From Pseudovibrio japonicus (GTDB lineage: Bacteria; Pseudomonadota; Alphaproteobacteria; Rhizobiales; Stappiaceae): 64,000 nt of DNA. The notes below the pieces were generated by a model that was not told the origin of the DNA, did no database searches, and saw nothing but the letters and a program-made list of their open reading frames with translations. The position numbers and the translations under genes were made by a program. Positions 26,934-36,152 of this stretch are shown here, piece after piece. The stretch's first letter is position 1. Each line of letters opens with the position of its first letter. The DNA lies in contig NZ_BMXE01000002.1 in assembly GCF_014651595.1 (NCBI RefSeq), forward strand, positions 186,001 through 250,000, in the 5' to 3' direction.

Positions 26934-29450
26934 TTATTCTGCCGCTTCCAACGAATGAATACGTGGCTCAAGCGGGAATGTACAATCTACCGTGGTGCCC
27001 TGCCCCTCAAGAGAGGAAATATCGACCCTGCCGCCATGAAGCTCGACAAAGCTCTTTACAATCGACAGGCCAAGGCCGACGCCCTTTCGATTACCCCCTG
27101 CTCCACGGCCTACAAAGCGGGAGAAGACCTGATCCAGCATTTCCTGAGGAATGCCGGCTCCATGGTCCTTGATGCGGAAGCGGATTTGGTTTTCGTCGCG
27201 CTGGCAGCTGATATCTACCAAGCCGCCCTTGTCAGAGTAGCTAATGGCGTTGGACAGCAGGTTGAAGAGAACCTGACGCAAACGGCGCTCATCGGCTTTC
27301 AACGAGCCTATATTATCCGGCATGTGAGTACGTAGGGTGATGTCGGACTCGACCAGCCGGTCCTTCAGGCCTTCCACGGCTTCAGACACTGTCTGCGCAA
27401 CATCAACTTCGGAAATCTCCAGTTCCATGATACCGGCGTCCACAGTCGCCAAGTCAAGGATATCGTTGATGATGTGCAGCAGCGCAGAGGAGGAGGACAG
27501 GATGTAGTCGGTGTATTCAGCCTGTTTCGGAGACAGGTCGCCGAACTTGGCATCGCCCAGCAGCTGTGCGAAGCCGATGATGGTGGTCAGCGGGGAGCGC
27601 AGCTCGTAGGAGACATGCTGGATGAAGGCGTTCTTGAGCTGGTCAGCTTCCTGAAGTGCATCATTGGTTGCCTGAAGAGCGCGCTCTACGTTGACTGTGT
27701 CTGTCACGTTCACGAAGGTCAGCAGTGTTCCGCCATCGGGAAGCGGTACGGTGACGTAGTCGATAACGGAGCCATCAACACGCTCCATACGCCCTGTGAT
27801 GCTGGTGCGATTGTCAGAAAGGCCAGTCACACCGCGTGCAAGTTCCTGCCAGCGCTCCGATTTGCCCAACAGCTCTTTGCAGCTGTCGAGCAACTCGTTG
27901 ATGTGAGGATCGCTCTCAAGCAACTCTTGAGAGAGGCCCCAGATCTCAGCAAACGCCGGATTGGACAGGCGCATACGTCCATTGGAGCCAAACACTGCAA
28001 CGGCTTCGGTCAGGTGATCCAGCGTTTCGCGCTGTACACGGGTGAGAGCATTGAAGCGGCTTTCCAGATCCAGCTGCTCGGTGACGTTCTCGTAGAAATA
28101 CGTCACGCCGCCTTGTGGGTGCGGGCTTGCGATGACGCGCAGGGTCCGGCCATCTGGCAAATGCCACCAGAAGGCCTGTGCATCCAAGGCCTGATAGCAT
28201 TCCAGATGTTTGGCCTTCCAACCACGGTAGTCGGCCTGTTCCGGCAGTTTGCGAGCTGCGCGAAGGGCATCGAGCAGCTCGCCTTCTTCCGGCTTGGTCT
28301 CCAGAAAGCTCTGATCGATATCCCAAAGGGACCGATAGGCTGCATTGTAGAACTGGAGATGGTGATCAGCACCAAACACGGCCACAGGTGTCTGAAGCTG
28401 ATCGAGTGTACGGGTATGGGACTCAAGTGTGCGGCGGAGCTGTCCCTGTACACGTTCAAGCTCAGAAATGTCCTGAGCAAGGCCTGCGTTGCCGTGCTCA
28501 GAATTCACGTCTGTAAGCTCAAAGACGCGCCGCTCGCCTGCTGCCACAACCGGCATTGGCGAATGGTAGACCCCATCGGTCTGGCGCATCATGTTGAGCT
28601 TGTTGCGCCCTTTGGCTTCAAGCAGCTCGATCTGCTCATCAACCACAGTGCGGGTGCTTTCGGCCTCGACAGCATCCACATAAGCGGAGTTAACCCAGAC
28701 AAGCTGGCCGTGATTGTCGCGCTGCCACGCAGGCCCCGGCAGAGCGTCCAATAGGCTATGAAGCGAGGAGATCTGCTCGCGCAGCTCTTTGTTTTGCTCA
28801 GCAAGGCGTGCGCTGAGCTGGCGGTCTCCGGTCAGGTCGCGCAGGCGCAGGACTGCCAAGCCGCCTGCGGTGTGACCGGATGCTTCCAGATAGATGCCCT
28901 CTGTGGTTGTTAAGGTTAACCGGAACACCTCGCCGTGGCCGCGCAAATGCTCAAGGAAGGCGCGCAGGGCCTCGGCGGATTTCATATCCAGCCATGTCTC
29001 GAACTCAACCAGCTGCGACAGGCCGCCCGGGAGTTCCAGATTTTCTGGCAAGTGTCCGGCAACACCGGGATGTTTGGCTTCGCCATCCCAGACCAAGAGG
29101 AGACTATCTTCGGTTTCCAGTAGGCTTTCGAGACGGTCAATCCGCGCCATCGCGTCGGCGCGGTCCTGTCTCAATTGCAAAATGGACAGGGCATCATTAC
29201 GGCGGATGCGCACGAGGACAACGGAAGCCGCGACCGCATACAAGGCAATGCCAGCGGTGGCTGCCACCCAGACAACCTTGAAGGCGTCGACCGAACTGCC
29301 TGAAAGAGCAGGTAGGATATCCATAGCCTGAGAAAAACCAGCGGCACCCAGAAGAGCAAACACAGCAACGCCCAGCAGGTTCAGGAACAGCCTAAACCTT
29401 CTACGCCACTGCACGCTTACGCGTGCGTGTTTATGCCAGAGTGCTGGCAT
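26934..29450 (-). CDS. divL: DivL-like PAS-domain histidine kinase homologue with Tyr in H-box
   Basis: About 838 residues. Two membrane segments lie near the N-terminus (FLNLLGVAVFALLGAAGFSQ and VVWVAATAGIALYAVAASVV). Several PAS-like modules follow, for example LDALPGPAWQRDNHGQLVWV, QTPVAVFGADHHLQFYNAAY and LTEAVAVFGSNGRMRLSNPA. Then come a dimerisation helix and a complete ATPase domain (FNLLSNAISYSDKGG, GAGIPQEMLDQVF, KGVGLGLSIVKSFVELHGG). The H-box reads HVSYELRSPLT: Tyr615 (codon 27606-27608) stands where kinases have the phospho-His. Caulobacter DivL has the same change and controls CckA rather than acting as an ordinary kinase. Start at 29450 (AAGGGG upstream); an in-frame TTG at 29528 is less likely. 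Confidence 0.88.
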   Translation of the reverse strand: MPALWHKHARVSVQWRRRFRLFLNLLGVAVFALLGAAGFSQAMDILPALSGSSVDAFKVVWVAATAGIALYAVAASVVLVRIRRNDALSILQLRQDRADAMARIDRLESLLETEDSLLLVWDGEAKHPGVAGHLPENLELPGGLSQLVEFETWLDMKSAEALRAFLEHLRGHGEVFRLTLTTTEGIYLEASGHTAGGLAVLRLRDLTGDRQLSARLAEQNKELREQISSLHSLLDALPGPAWQRDNHGQLVWVNSAYVDAVEAESTRTVVDEQIELLEAKGRNKLNMMRQTDGVYHSPMPVVAAGERRVFELTDVNSEHGNAGLAQDISELERVQGQLRRTLESHTRTLDQLQTPVAVFGADHHLQFYNAAYRSLWDIDQSFLETKPEEGELLDALRAARKLPEQADYRGWKAKHLECYQALDAQAFWWHLPDGRTLRVIASPHPQGGVTYFYENVTEQLDLESRFNALTRVQRETLDHLTEAVAVFGSNGRMRLSNPAFAEIWGLSQELLESDPHINELLDSCKELLGKSERWQELARGVTGLSDNRTSITGRMERVDGSVIDYVTVPLPDGGTLLTFVNVTDTVNVERALQATNDALQEADQLKNAFIQHVSYELRSPLTTIIGFAQLLGDAKFGDLSPKQAEYTDYILSSSSALLHIINDILDLATVDAGIMELEISEVDVAQTVSEAVEGLKDRLVESDITLRTHMPDNIGSLKADERRLRQVLFNLLSNAISYSDKGGLVDISCQRDENQIRFRIKDHGAGIPQEMLDQVFSRFVGRGAGGNRKGVGLGLSIVKSFVELHGGRVDISSLEGQGTTVDCTFPLEPRIHSLEAAE

Positions 29451-29719
29451 GTTGTGCCCCTTTCTTCGCCGCCTCGGTTTCGTTCCACACGCCGCATTGG
29501 TGTCACGAACCGCGAATAAGTCGCTCAACTGCCTAACTTAACGACTGATTCGAGTATCAACATAACCTGATTGAAATTTCGGAAGAAGAGGATCTTTACA
29601 AAAAGTAAACAAAATCTGTGGGCGAAATAATCATCCACTACAATTTATAGTAAGCCCAACAAGCCAAACCCCAATATATTGAAAGTGTGTTTGTCGGGCC
29701 TAGTAGAATTCATGGAGTT

Positions 29720-29746
29720 GTTAACGCTAAGTCCCTTAGCGTTAAC
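29720..29746. repeat. 11-bp inverted repeat between ahcY and divL
   Basis: GTTAACGCTAA, five bases (gtccc), then TTAGCGTTAAC, 22 bp behind the ahcY stop on the minus strand. There is no T-run on either strand. It may be a rho-independent-like stop without tail, an mRNA 3' stabiliser, or a protein site in the divL leader region. The rest of the 317-bp gap is A+T-rich with no ORF. Confidence 0.6.
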
Positions 29747-29767
29747 ATGAATTGCAAAAGCGCCGAT

Positions 29768-31168
29768 TCAGTACTTGTAGTGCTCGGACTTGAATGGGCC
29801 GGACTTTTCGAGGCCAAGATAGTCGGCCTGTTCGTCGGTCAGCTCAGACAGGGTTGCACCCAGCTTCTTAAGATGTAGGCGGGCAACTTTTTCATCCAAA
29901 TGCTTCGGCAGCACGTAGACTTCGTTTTTGTAGTTGTCGCCTTTGGTATGCAGCTCCATCTGCGCCAGAACCTGGTTGGTGAAGCTGGCGGACATCACGA
30001 AGGATGGGTGGCCGGTTGCGTTACCAAGGTTGACCAGACGACCTTCAGAGAGAAGGATCAAGCGTTTGCCATCGGGATACTCGATCAGATCGACCTGAGG
30101 CTTCACGTTGCGCCATTTGTAGTTCCGCAGTGCAGCAACCTGAATCTCATTATCGAAGTGGCCGATATTACAGATGATGGCCATGTCTTTCATGGCACGC
30201 ATGTGGTCGGCGGTGATGACGTCTTTGTTGCCTGTGGTGGTTACAAAGATGTCGCCTTCACCAATGGCCTGTTCCATGGTTTTGACTTCATAGCCGTCCA
30301 TCGCTGCCTGGAGCGCGCAGATCGGGTCGATCTCAGTCACAACCACACGGGCACCAGCGCCAGCCAGAGACTGTGCAGAGCCTTTGCCAACGTCACCGTA
30401 GCCAGCAACGACAGCGACCTTACCGGCCATCATCACGTCGGTGCCGCGGCGGATGCCGTCTACCAGTGATTCACGGCAGCCATAGCGGTTGTCGAACTTG
30501 GACTTGGTGACTGAGTCGTTCACGTTGATAGCAGGGAATGGCAGGTCGCCCTTCTTCTGCATCTCATAAAGGCGCATCACACCGGTGGTTGTCTCTTCAG
30601 AGACGCCCTTAATGTTGGCCTTTACTTTGGAGTAGAAGCCCGGATCTTTCGCAAGGCGACGCTTGATCGCTGCGAAGAGTGCGGTTTCTTCTTCGTTGGA
30701 AGGTTTATCGAGGACAGACGGGTCTGTCTCGGCCTTTGCGCCGAGGAGGACCATCAGGGTCGCGTCACCGCCATCATCAAGAATGAGGTTTGCGGTCCGA
30801 CCGTCGCCCCAGTCGAAGATTTTATCAGCGTAGCTCCAGTACTCGTCCAGCGTTTCACCTTTTTCGGCGAAGACCGGGATACCAGCTGCTGCGATTGCCG
30901 CGGCGGCCTGATCCTGCGTGGAGAAGATGTTACAGGAGGCCCAACGGACTTCCGCACCCAGCTCAACGAGGGTTTCGATCAGGACAGCAGTCTGGATTGT
31001 CATGTGCAGGGAGCCAGCGATGCGGGCGCCTTTCAAAGGCTTGCTAGCACCATACTCCTCACGACACGCCATCAGACCCGGCATTTCGGTTTCGGCGATT
31101 TCAATCTCGGTACGACCCCACTGTGCGAGTGAGATATCTTTGACATAGTAATCTTTTGACGCAGTCAT
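29768..31168 (-). CDS. ahcY: Adenosylhomocysteinase
   Basis: Hydrolyses S-adenosylhomocysteine to adenosine and homocysteine, keeping the methyl cycle running. About 466 residues. [20 protein letters not shown] marks the N-terminus. [20 protein letters not shown] is the NAD site. [20 protein letters not shown] and [19 protein letters not shown] are family blocks. [11 protein letters not shown] is the conserved C-terminus with the Lys/Tyr that reach the partner subunit. ATG at 31168 (AGGA upstream) is chosen. ATG at 31195 behind GGGAGGGG is an alternative that adds nine residues. A palindrome at 31284-31305 is a likely operator. Confidence 0.97.
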   Translation of the reverse strand: MTASKDYYVKDISLAQWGRTEIEIAETEMPGLMACREEYGASKPLKGARIAGSLHMTIQTAVLIETLVELGAEVRWASCNIFSTQDQAAAAIAAAGIPVFAEKGETLDEYWSYADKIFDWGDGRTANLILDDGGDATLMVLLGAKAETDPSVLDKPSNEEETALFAAIKRRLAKDPGFYSKVKANIKGVSEETTTGVMRLYEMQKKGDLPFPAINVNDSVTKSKFDNRYGCRESLVDGIRRGTDVMMAGKVAVVAGYGDVGKGSAQSLAGAGARVVVTEIDPICALQAAMDGYEVKTMEQAIGEGDIFVTTTGNKDVITADHMRAMKDMAIICNIGHFDNEIQVAALRNYKWRNVKPQVDLIEYPDGKRLILLSEGRLVNLGNATGHPSFVMSASFTNQVLAQMELHTKGDNYKNEVYVLPKHLDEKVARLHLKKLGATLSELTDEQADYLGLEKSGPFKSEHYKY

Positions 31169-31283
31169 TAAATCATCCTGAATGCCTGGGCTCATGGTCC
31201 CCTCCCGCGTGAATGATGAGCGCTCGTTCGTGAACGGTCACTGGGAGCTGTTATACAGCACCGAAGAAGTAGAAAGCAATAAA

Positions 31284-31305
31284 GACATAAAGGTTTCTTT
31301 ATATC
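31284..31305. promoter_or_regulatory. Palindrome upstream of ahcY
   Basis: A near-perfect inverted repeat with core ATAAAG-GTTT-CTTTAT, extended by GAC/ATC ends, about 115 bp before the ahcY start. ArsR-type regulators of the methionine cycle (SahR/SamR) have been described with ATAAAG-type palindromic operators upstream of ahcY in proteobacteria. The assignment rests on memory of that motif. Confidence 0.5.
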
Positions 31306-31344
31306 ACAGCAGAACGTAAGCAGAGTACACTTTATCGGAGCAAA

Positions 31345-31797
31345 CTAGACGGGCTGAGCAAGATAAGGCTCTAGAATTTCTAGGATATTTTCAGGGAACA
31401 CCGTCACTGATGTGGCTTCGAGTTCTTCGCGGGTCCACCAGTGATGCTCTCGCATTACCTGAGTTTCCATCTCTGTGTGGTTGGAATAGTCGATTCTCGA
31501 GTGTGAAACCGTAACGAGGAAATAGTGCTCCTCGGCCTCCACCATCTCACCGGAAGGCACCTGGAAGGTTGCGCGCCTGAAATGGATTTTTTCGCGGATG
31601 GGTTCGGTGATTCCGGTTTCTTCCAGAAGTTCACGGCGGGCGGTTTCTTCAATGCTCTCGCCCCGTTCAACGCCACCGCCAACGGTGGCCCAGTAGTCCT
31701 GACCCTTCAACGCACCATTATCGAACTTGAAATTGAAGAGGAGGATTCTGTTTTGAGGGTCAATCACCAACAGGCGGGCTGCAGGACGTTTCTTCAT
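31345..31797 (-). CDS. NUDIX hydrolase
   Basis: 150 residues. The Nudix box runs from GGGVERGESIEETARRELLE through ETGI (about 40-63) and matches GX5EX7REUXEEXGU, binding Mg and cleaving nucleoside diphosphates linked to another group. The N-terminal strand RPAARLLVIDPQNRILLFNF precedes it, and EHHWWTREEL is a typical late element. Substrate unknown. It lies 25 bp behind ptsH and before ahcY on the same strand. Confidence 0.92.
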   Translation of the reverse strand: MKKRPAARLLVIDPQNRILLFNFKFDNGALKGQDYWATVGGGVERGESIEETARRELLEETGITEPIREKIHFRRATFQVPSGEMVEAEEHYFLVTVSHSRIDYSNHTEMETQVMREHHWWTREELEATSVTVFPENILEILEPYLAQPV

Positions 31798-31821
31798 CGG
31801 ACCCTCAAAACAATTGTTTAT

Positions 31822-32106
31822 CTAGTCTCTTTCGCCAAACCCGTCTTCAACCAGATGGGCGATTGCTGAGATCGCTTCTTCTTTCTGGTTGCCGGTAACG
31901 ACCACACGAATGGAGCAGCCGGGGCTGGCAGCAAGCATCATCAGGCCCATAATGGAGGTTCCGCCTACGGTTTGCCCATCCTTGGAGACTCGGACATCGG
32001 CGTCAAAAGTCTCAACAAGCTTGACGAGCTTTGCCGAGGCGCGCGCATGCAAACCACGGGTGTTCACGATGGTCAGGTCGCGAGCTAGCACTGTGCATTC
32101 ATCCAT
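31822..32106 (-). CDS. ptsH: HPr phosphocarrier protein
   Basis: 94 residues. VNTRGLHARASAKLVKLVE holds the phosphorylated His (GLHARAS, about residue 20). GTSIMGLMMLAASPG holds the Ser used by HPr kinase. In alphaproteobacteria this protein serves an incomplete, regulatory PTS without sugar permeases. The next upstream genes are an EIIA-Man and HprK, consistent with control by Ser phosphorylation. Six bases separate it from the EIIA gene, so the two are cotranscribed. Confidence 0.95.
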   Translation of the reverse strand: MDECTVLARDLTIVNTRGLHARASAKLVKLVETFDADVRVSKDGQTVGGTSIMGLMMLAASPGCSIRVVVTGNQKEEAISAIAHLVEDGFGERD

Positions 32107-32112
32107 TATTTG

Positions 32113-32517
32113 TTAGCCTTGCCCAGACAGGACCTGCGAAGCGACCGAGATGTACTTCTGTCCTGCACTGCGGGCTTCTTCAACCGCTTCTGCAAGCGAC
32201 TTTTCATTCCGAACGCTTGCAAGTTTAATGAGCATCGGCAGGTTTACACCAGCTACGACCTCGACGCTACCACCATCCATCACAGAAATAGCAAGATTTG
32301 AAGGCGTGCCGCCGAACATATCGGTAAGAAGGACAACGCCCGAGCCGTCATTGACCGCTTCAACAGATCGCAGGATGTCCTGACGACGTTGTTCCATATC
32401 ATCATCTGGGCCGATGCAGATGGTTGCTACCCGATCCTGTGGACCTACAACATGCTCAAGAGCCGATTTGAACTCTTCTGCCAACCGACCATGGGTGACA
32501 AGAACTAGACCAATCAT
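32113..32517 (-). CDS. PTS EIIA-mannose-type protein
   Basis: 134 residues of the EIIA-Man fold. GLVLVTHGRLAEEFKSALEH contains the phospho-His (THG, about residue 9), and VVLLTDMFGGTPSNLAISVM is the conserved core. No EIIB, EIIC or EIID is nearby, so it is probably a regulatory EIIA (often named ManX or PtsM in this clade) receiving phosphate from HPr. It sits between hprK and ptsH. Confidence 0.92.
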   Translation of the reverse strand: MIGLVLVTHGRLAEEFKSALEHVVGPQDRVATICIGPDDDMEQRRQDILRSVEAVNDGSGVVLLTDMFGGTPSNLAISVMDGGSVEVVAGVNLPMLIKLASVRNEKSLAEAVEEARSAGQKYISVASQVLSGQG

Positions 32518-32625
32518 ATATTTCCCGCGAACTAACAGAGTGCCTACTCTATGGTTATTCCAATACTACTTTGTTGAAGGACACGCTGCAGTGCAAGAAA
32601 AATCGGCATGTTCATGCACAGAGGG

Positions 32626-33120
32626 CTAATAGTTGTGCACTGGATTAGTAAAAATAAGTGCATTGGCGAGCCTGATCGCCGCCAAATGGTCTTCTTTTGG
32701 CACTTGTTGCCGAATTAATTTGACTGAGCAAAGTTCACAGGTCAGCGTCTGCTCGTCCGGCAACCGGTCGATTTCCTCTCGTGCCTCCAAATCCAGCACC
32801 ATATGGATAACCGCCGTATCGAGGTATGGAACGTCGATGATGCCGTAGCCTCTCAGCTCGGCCTTTCCCTTAATCGGACTGGGGCATGAACCCACCAAGC
32901 GGCCATTTTTCTCAGAAACGTAGACACGATCATCTGCGACGAGCGCTGCAAAATTGCCATTATGGTGCGCGCGTTCCATTAACTCCAGCGCCAACGCAGA
33001 TTTTCCAGCTTCAGAAGGTCCGCGGATCAGAATACCTTTCGTGCCAACCACCAGACAGGTCGCGTGTATCGCTTGCCCTTCTGCTGCCTGTACACTTTGT
33101 TTCTGATCCAGCGTCGTCAT
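32626..33120 (-). CDS. hprK: HPr kinase/phosphorylase, short alphaproteobacterial form
   Basis: 164 residues, about half the length of the Firmicutes enzyme because the N-terminal domain is absent. That is the norm for this clade. The catalytic core is present: P-loop ILIRGPSEAGKSALALELM (about 31-49), ALVADDRVYVSEK with the conserved Asp, and GYGIIDVPYL. It phosphorylates or dephosphorylates the regulatory Ser of HPr. The ATG overlaps the chvG stop (ATGA), tying it to the two-component system. Confidence 0.92.
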   Translation of the reverse strand: MTTLDQKQSVQAAEGQAIHATCLVVGTKGILIRGPSEAGKSALALELMERAHHNGNFAALVADDRVYVSEKNGRLVGSCPSPIKGKAELRGYGIIDVPYLDTAVIHMVLDLEAREEIDRLPDEQTLTCELCSVKLIRQQVPKEDHLAAIRLANALIFTNPVHNY

Positions 33121-34949
33121 GAGGTTGTTTTCGCCCTCAGTTTGATCACGAAGCGGGCGCCAAGCACTTTCGGCTCCTGCCCTTCTTCGTCGGTGGAGGT
33201 TCGATTTACTACCGAGATTTCGCCTCGGTGTGCCTCAACAATCTGGCGGCATATTGACAGACCCAGACCAGAGTTGTTTCCGAAACCTTCGTCTTCTGGC
33301 CTGTCCGTGTAGAACCGCTCGAAGACGCGCTCACGGAGTTCCTCTTTGATGCCGGGGCCACAATCCTCAACCCAGATGATAATCTGATCGCCTATGCGTT
33401 TACCCGTGATTGTAACATGAGTACCTTCCGGTGCAAATGAACGGGCATTATCGATGAGGTTATTGATAACCTGCCCCAGACGCTGATCATTGCCCTGCAT
33501 GTGGAAGTTATCGCCCGGTTTGGCAGGAACAAACTTCAGATCCACGTGCGCCACGTCATCTCGGGCACGTTCGTTGGCGATGGAGACAACAGCTTCCAGC
33601 AGGGTTGCCATATCAACTTCATGAGATTCGGCACGGGACATCTCCGCATCAATGCGCGATGCCTCAGAGATATCGGTGATGAGCCGGTCAAGGCGTCTTA
33701 CGTCATGCTGGATGACTTCCAGTAGGCGTTCACGGGACTGGTCGGTTCTGGCCAGCGGCAGCGTTTCCACTGCGCTTCGAAGCGACGTGAGAGGGTTTTT
33801 CAGCTCGTGGGCAACATCGGCGGCGAAGCTTTCAATCGCGTCCATGCGACCGTACAACGCCTTGGTCATGTTCCTCAGAGCGCGGGCCAGGTGACCGATT
33901 TCATCGTAGCGGTCTTCAAACTCAGGGATTTCCTCTCTTGTATTGATCGCAGACTGAACCTTTTGCGCAGCCTCGGACAGGCGGCGAACAGGGCCGGCGA
34001 TGGTTCCTGCGAGCAGGACAGAGAGGATCATCACCACAACAGCGGCGACGATGAAGATTTTTAGGATCGCGTTGCGTTCAGCTGCAACGATGTCGTCAAT
34101 ATCGCCGCCTTGCGTTGACAGCAGGAGCGCACCCAGAACACCGCGGAAGCGCTGGATTGGTACGGCAACGGCGACAACCATCTCGCCTTTCGCACCAACG
34201 CGCACCACAGATGCTGGCGAGCCCGCAAGCGCAGCCTCTACCTCAGGGTATTCGCGGCCTTCTGTACGGCCAACTTCTTTGTAGGGCGGGTATTCACCAC
34301 GGCGGATCCAGAGCTTCAGCTCCTCCCACATTTTCTGGAAGAAGCGGTCGTTGCTCTCGTCCGGTGGTGGCAGGTCGAAGCGAAAAATCTGGTTCTGGGC
34401 ATGGAGCTGGCGGGAATCCAGCATCAGCAAGCCTTCAGGATCGTAAATCCGGGCGCGTGTTTTGGTGGGCGATATCAGCCGCCGCAGAATGGGGCCGACA
34501 ATCTCAGGATTGATTGGAAAATCGAGGTCACCGAGCGTTGAGCGCGCACTGGTTGACTCTCCGGCTTCCAAACGCAGCAACTGCTCCGGATCGACCATGA
34601 GGGAGTCACCGTCGCTCGTGGTGGACGCCGCAATAGCACCTGCAATAATCTCACCCTGAACCAGCAAGGACTGCACACGTGCATCAATCAGGCCCGCCTG
34701 AAACTGGTTCAAGTAAAGAATTGAGATCACCATCGCCAGAAGACCGACGAGGTTGAGCACCAGAATACGGCGCGTCAGTGAAGAAAAGACATAGATGCCT
34801 GCAAGCGAGATCCACCGCGTGAAGACGCGTTGGCGCACCTGCCTGCGTCCCAACCATCGGAACGCACCTGTGTGTTGCGATTCAAGGCCATCAGAAGCTT
34901 TGTCAGCTTTGACGTCTTTCCGCTCTTGTTCTTCTTTATTTTTCGACAT
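33117..34949 (-). CDS. chvG: ChvG/ExoS sensor histidine kinase
   Basis: 610 residues. The N-terminal cytoplasmic tail is Lys/Glu-rich. TM1 is LVLNLVGLLAMVISILYLNQF. A large periplasmic sensor (about 85-280) follows, then TM2 (IFIVAAVVVMILSVLLAGTI) and HAMP. The H-box is VAHELKNPLTSLRSAVETL. The ATPase has LIDNARSFAPEGTH, VEDCGPGIKEEL and NNSGLGLSICRQIVEAH. ChvG responds to acid or envelope stress in Rhizobiales; ExoR, its usual periplasmic inhibitor, is not in this window. It is cotranscribed with hprK and follows chvI by 80 bp. Confidence 0.95.
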   Translation of the reverse strand: MSKNKEEQERKDVKADKASDGLESQHTGAFRWLGRRQVRQRVFTRWISLAGIYVFSSLTRRILVLNLVGLLAMVISILYLNQFQAGLIDARVQSLLVQGEIIAGAIAASTTSDGDSLMVDPEQLLRLEAGESTSARSTLGDLDFPINPEIVGPILRRLISPTKTRARIYDPEGLLMLDSRQLHAQNQIFRFDLPPPDESNDRFFQKMWEELKLWIRRGEYPPYKEVGRTEGREYPEVEAALAGSPASVVRVGAKGEMVVAVAVPIQRFRGVLGALLLSTQGGDIDDIVAAERNAILKIFIVAAVVVMILSVLLAGTIAGPVRRLSEAAQKVQSAINTREEIPEFEDRYDEIGHLARALRNMTKALYGRMDAIESFAADVAHELKNPLTSLRSAVETLPLARTDQSRERLLEVIQHDVRRLDRLITDISEASRIDAEMSRAESHEVDMATLLEAVVSIANERARDDVAHVDLKFVPAKPGDNFHMQGNDQRLGQVINNLIDNARSFAPEGTHVTITGKRIGDQIIIWVEDCGPGIKEELRERVFERFYTDRPEDEGFGNNSGLGLSICRQIVEAHRGEISVVNRTSTDEEGQEPKVLGARFVIKLRAKTTS

Positions 34950-35029
34950 TCGCTCTTATCGAACTCTCAGGAACAACTGTTCCGGAGCTTTTCCAACCTC
35001 AAAGACCCGACCCTCGGGCTGCGCAAGAC

Positions 35030-35728
35030 TTAGTTCTCGCGGAAGCGATAACCTACACCGTAGAGTGTTTCGATCATGTCAAAATCATCATCAACCACTT
35101 TGAATTTCTTACGAAGTCGCTTGATGTGACTGTCGATGGTGCGGTCATCAACATAAACCTGATCGTCGTAGGCAGCATCCATGAGCGCATTACGACTTTT
35201 TACAACACCCGGACGCTGAGCCAGAGCAAACAGGATCAGAAATTCAGTGACCGTCAGGGTGACTGGCTTTCCTAACCATGTGCAGGTGTGGCGTTCCTTA
35301 TCCATAACAAGATTGCCGCGTTCGAGCAGCTTGGAGGCTTCGGCAGCGGAGCTTGCGGCATCACGCGGTGCGGCACGGCGCAGCACTGCTTTTACCCGCT
35401 CGACCAGCAAGCGCTGGGAGAATGGCTTACGGATGAAGTCATCGGCGCCCATCTTGAGGCCGAACAGCTCATCGATCTCGTCGTCTTTCGAGGTCAGGAA
35501 GATCACAGGAAGATCCGACATCTGGCGGAAACGGCGCAACAGCTCCATTCCATCCATGCGCGGCATCTTGATATCAAATATCGCAAGGTCCGGTGCATCT
35601 GCCTGCAACCCTTCCAGGGCCACGGTTCCATCCGTATAGGTTTGCACCCGGTATCCCTCTGCTTCCAAAGCGATCGAGACGGATGTCAAAATGTTACGGT
35701 CGTCGTCGACCAGAGCAATAGTTGGCAT
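35030..35728 (-). CDS. chvI: ChvI response regulator (OmpR family)
   Basis: 232 residues. The receiver domain begins [20 protein letters not shown]. The phospho-acceptor Asp is in [20 protein letters not shown] (about residue 53). The winged-helix DNA-binding domain has [20 protein letters not shown] and [17 protein letters not shown]. It regulates envelope, exopolysaccharide and acid-response genes in relatives. It is first in the chvI-chvG-hprK-EIIA-ptsH unit and divergent from pckA. Confidence 0.96.
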   Translation of the reverse strand: MPTIALVDDDRNILTSVSIALEAEGYRVQTYTDGTVALEGLQADAPDLAIFDIKMPRMDGMELLRRFRQMSDLPVIFLTSKDDEIDELFGLKMGADDFIRKPFSQRLLVERVKAVLRRAAPRDAASSAAEASKLLERGNLVMDKERHTCTWLGKPVTLTVTEFLILFALAQRPGVVKSRNALMDAAYDDQVYVDDRTIDSHIKRLRKKFKVVDDDFDMIETLYGVGYRFREN

Positions 35729-36152
35729 ATCTGAGACCTTATTCCTCTCTTGCTCGTTTTGCTACTTAGTTCAGATTTGAGATTAACTTGCGCGATCCCT
35801 AGTTCTGAAATGAGGCAAAACCCTGTTGTCGCAAGGTATTTGGGAAATTTCCTTATTTGGCACTACTTTTGACAAAGTTCCGCCTGCCAAGTGCCATGTC
35901 TTCTTCATTAAGTGTAGCGTTAAACGGTTAAAAGTGAAAACCTAGTTTCTTTCGAGTTTATTTTTATAAGCAAAATAAATGTATGCCAGTAAATGGTCTT
36001 ATTTCAATCGGTTTAATAGTAAAATGTGGGCTTTCTGGTCTTGCTTTTCTAAGCCTGACTGGCCCATCCAAGGGGCGTTATCGCAAAATTCACTGGCATA
36101 GTGCCACTGAATAGCGCTAGGTAAATTGTGAGCCGATTAAGGACTACTGAAC
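35729..36152. other. chvI-pckA divergent intergenic region
   Basis: 424 bp without a gene. It is A+T-rich in the middle and must contain promoters for both directions. Visible elements: GGCACT...AGTGCC flanking a TTGACA (about 35860-35897), a compact palindrome TGGCA-tag-TGCCA at 36094-36106, and two TCGCAA words (near 35831 and 36081). None is a confident binding site. Confidence 0.4.

Noticed and set aside
27474-28754. 426-residue open frame antisense to divL
   Set aside because: No motif; high Cys/His content typical of antisense shadows.
31169-31344. SAH or SAM riboswitch before ahcY
   Set aside because: I could not match known SAH or SAM aptamer cores in the leader; only the palindrome stands out.
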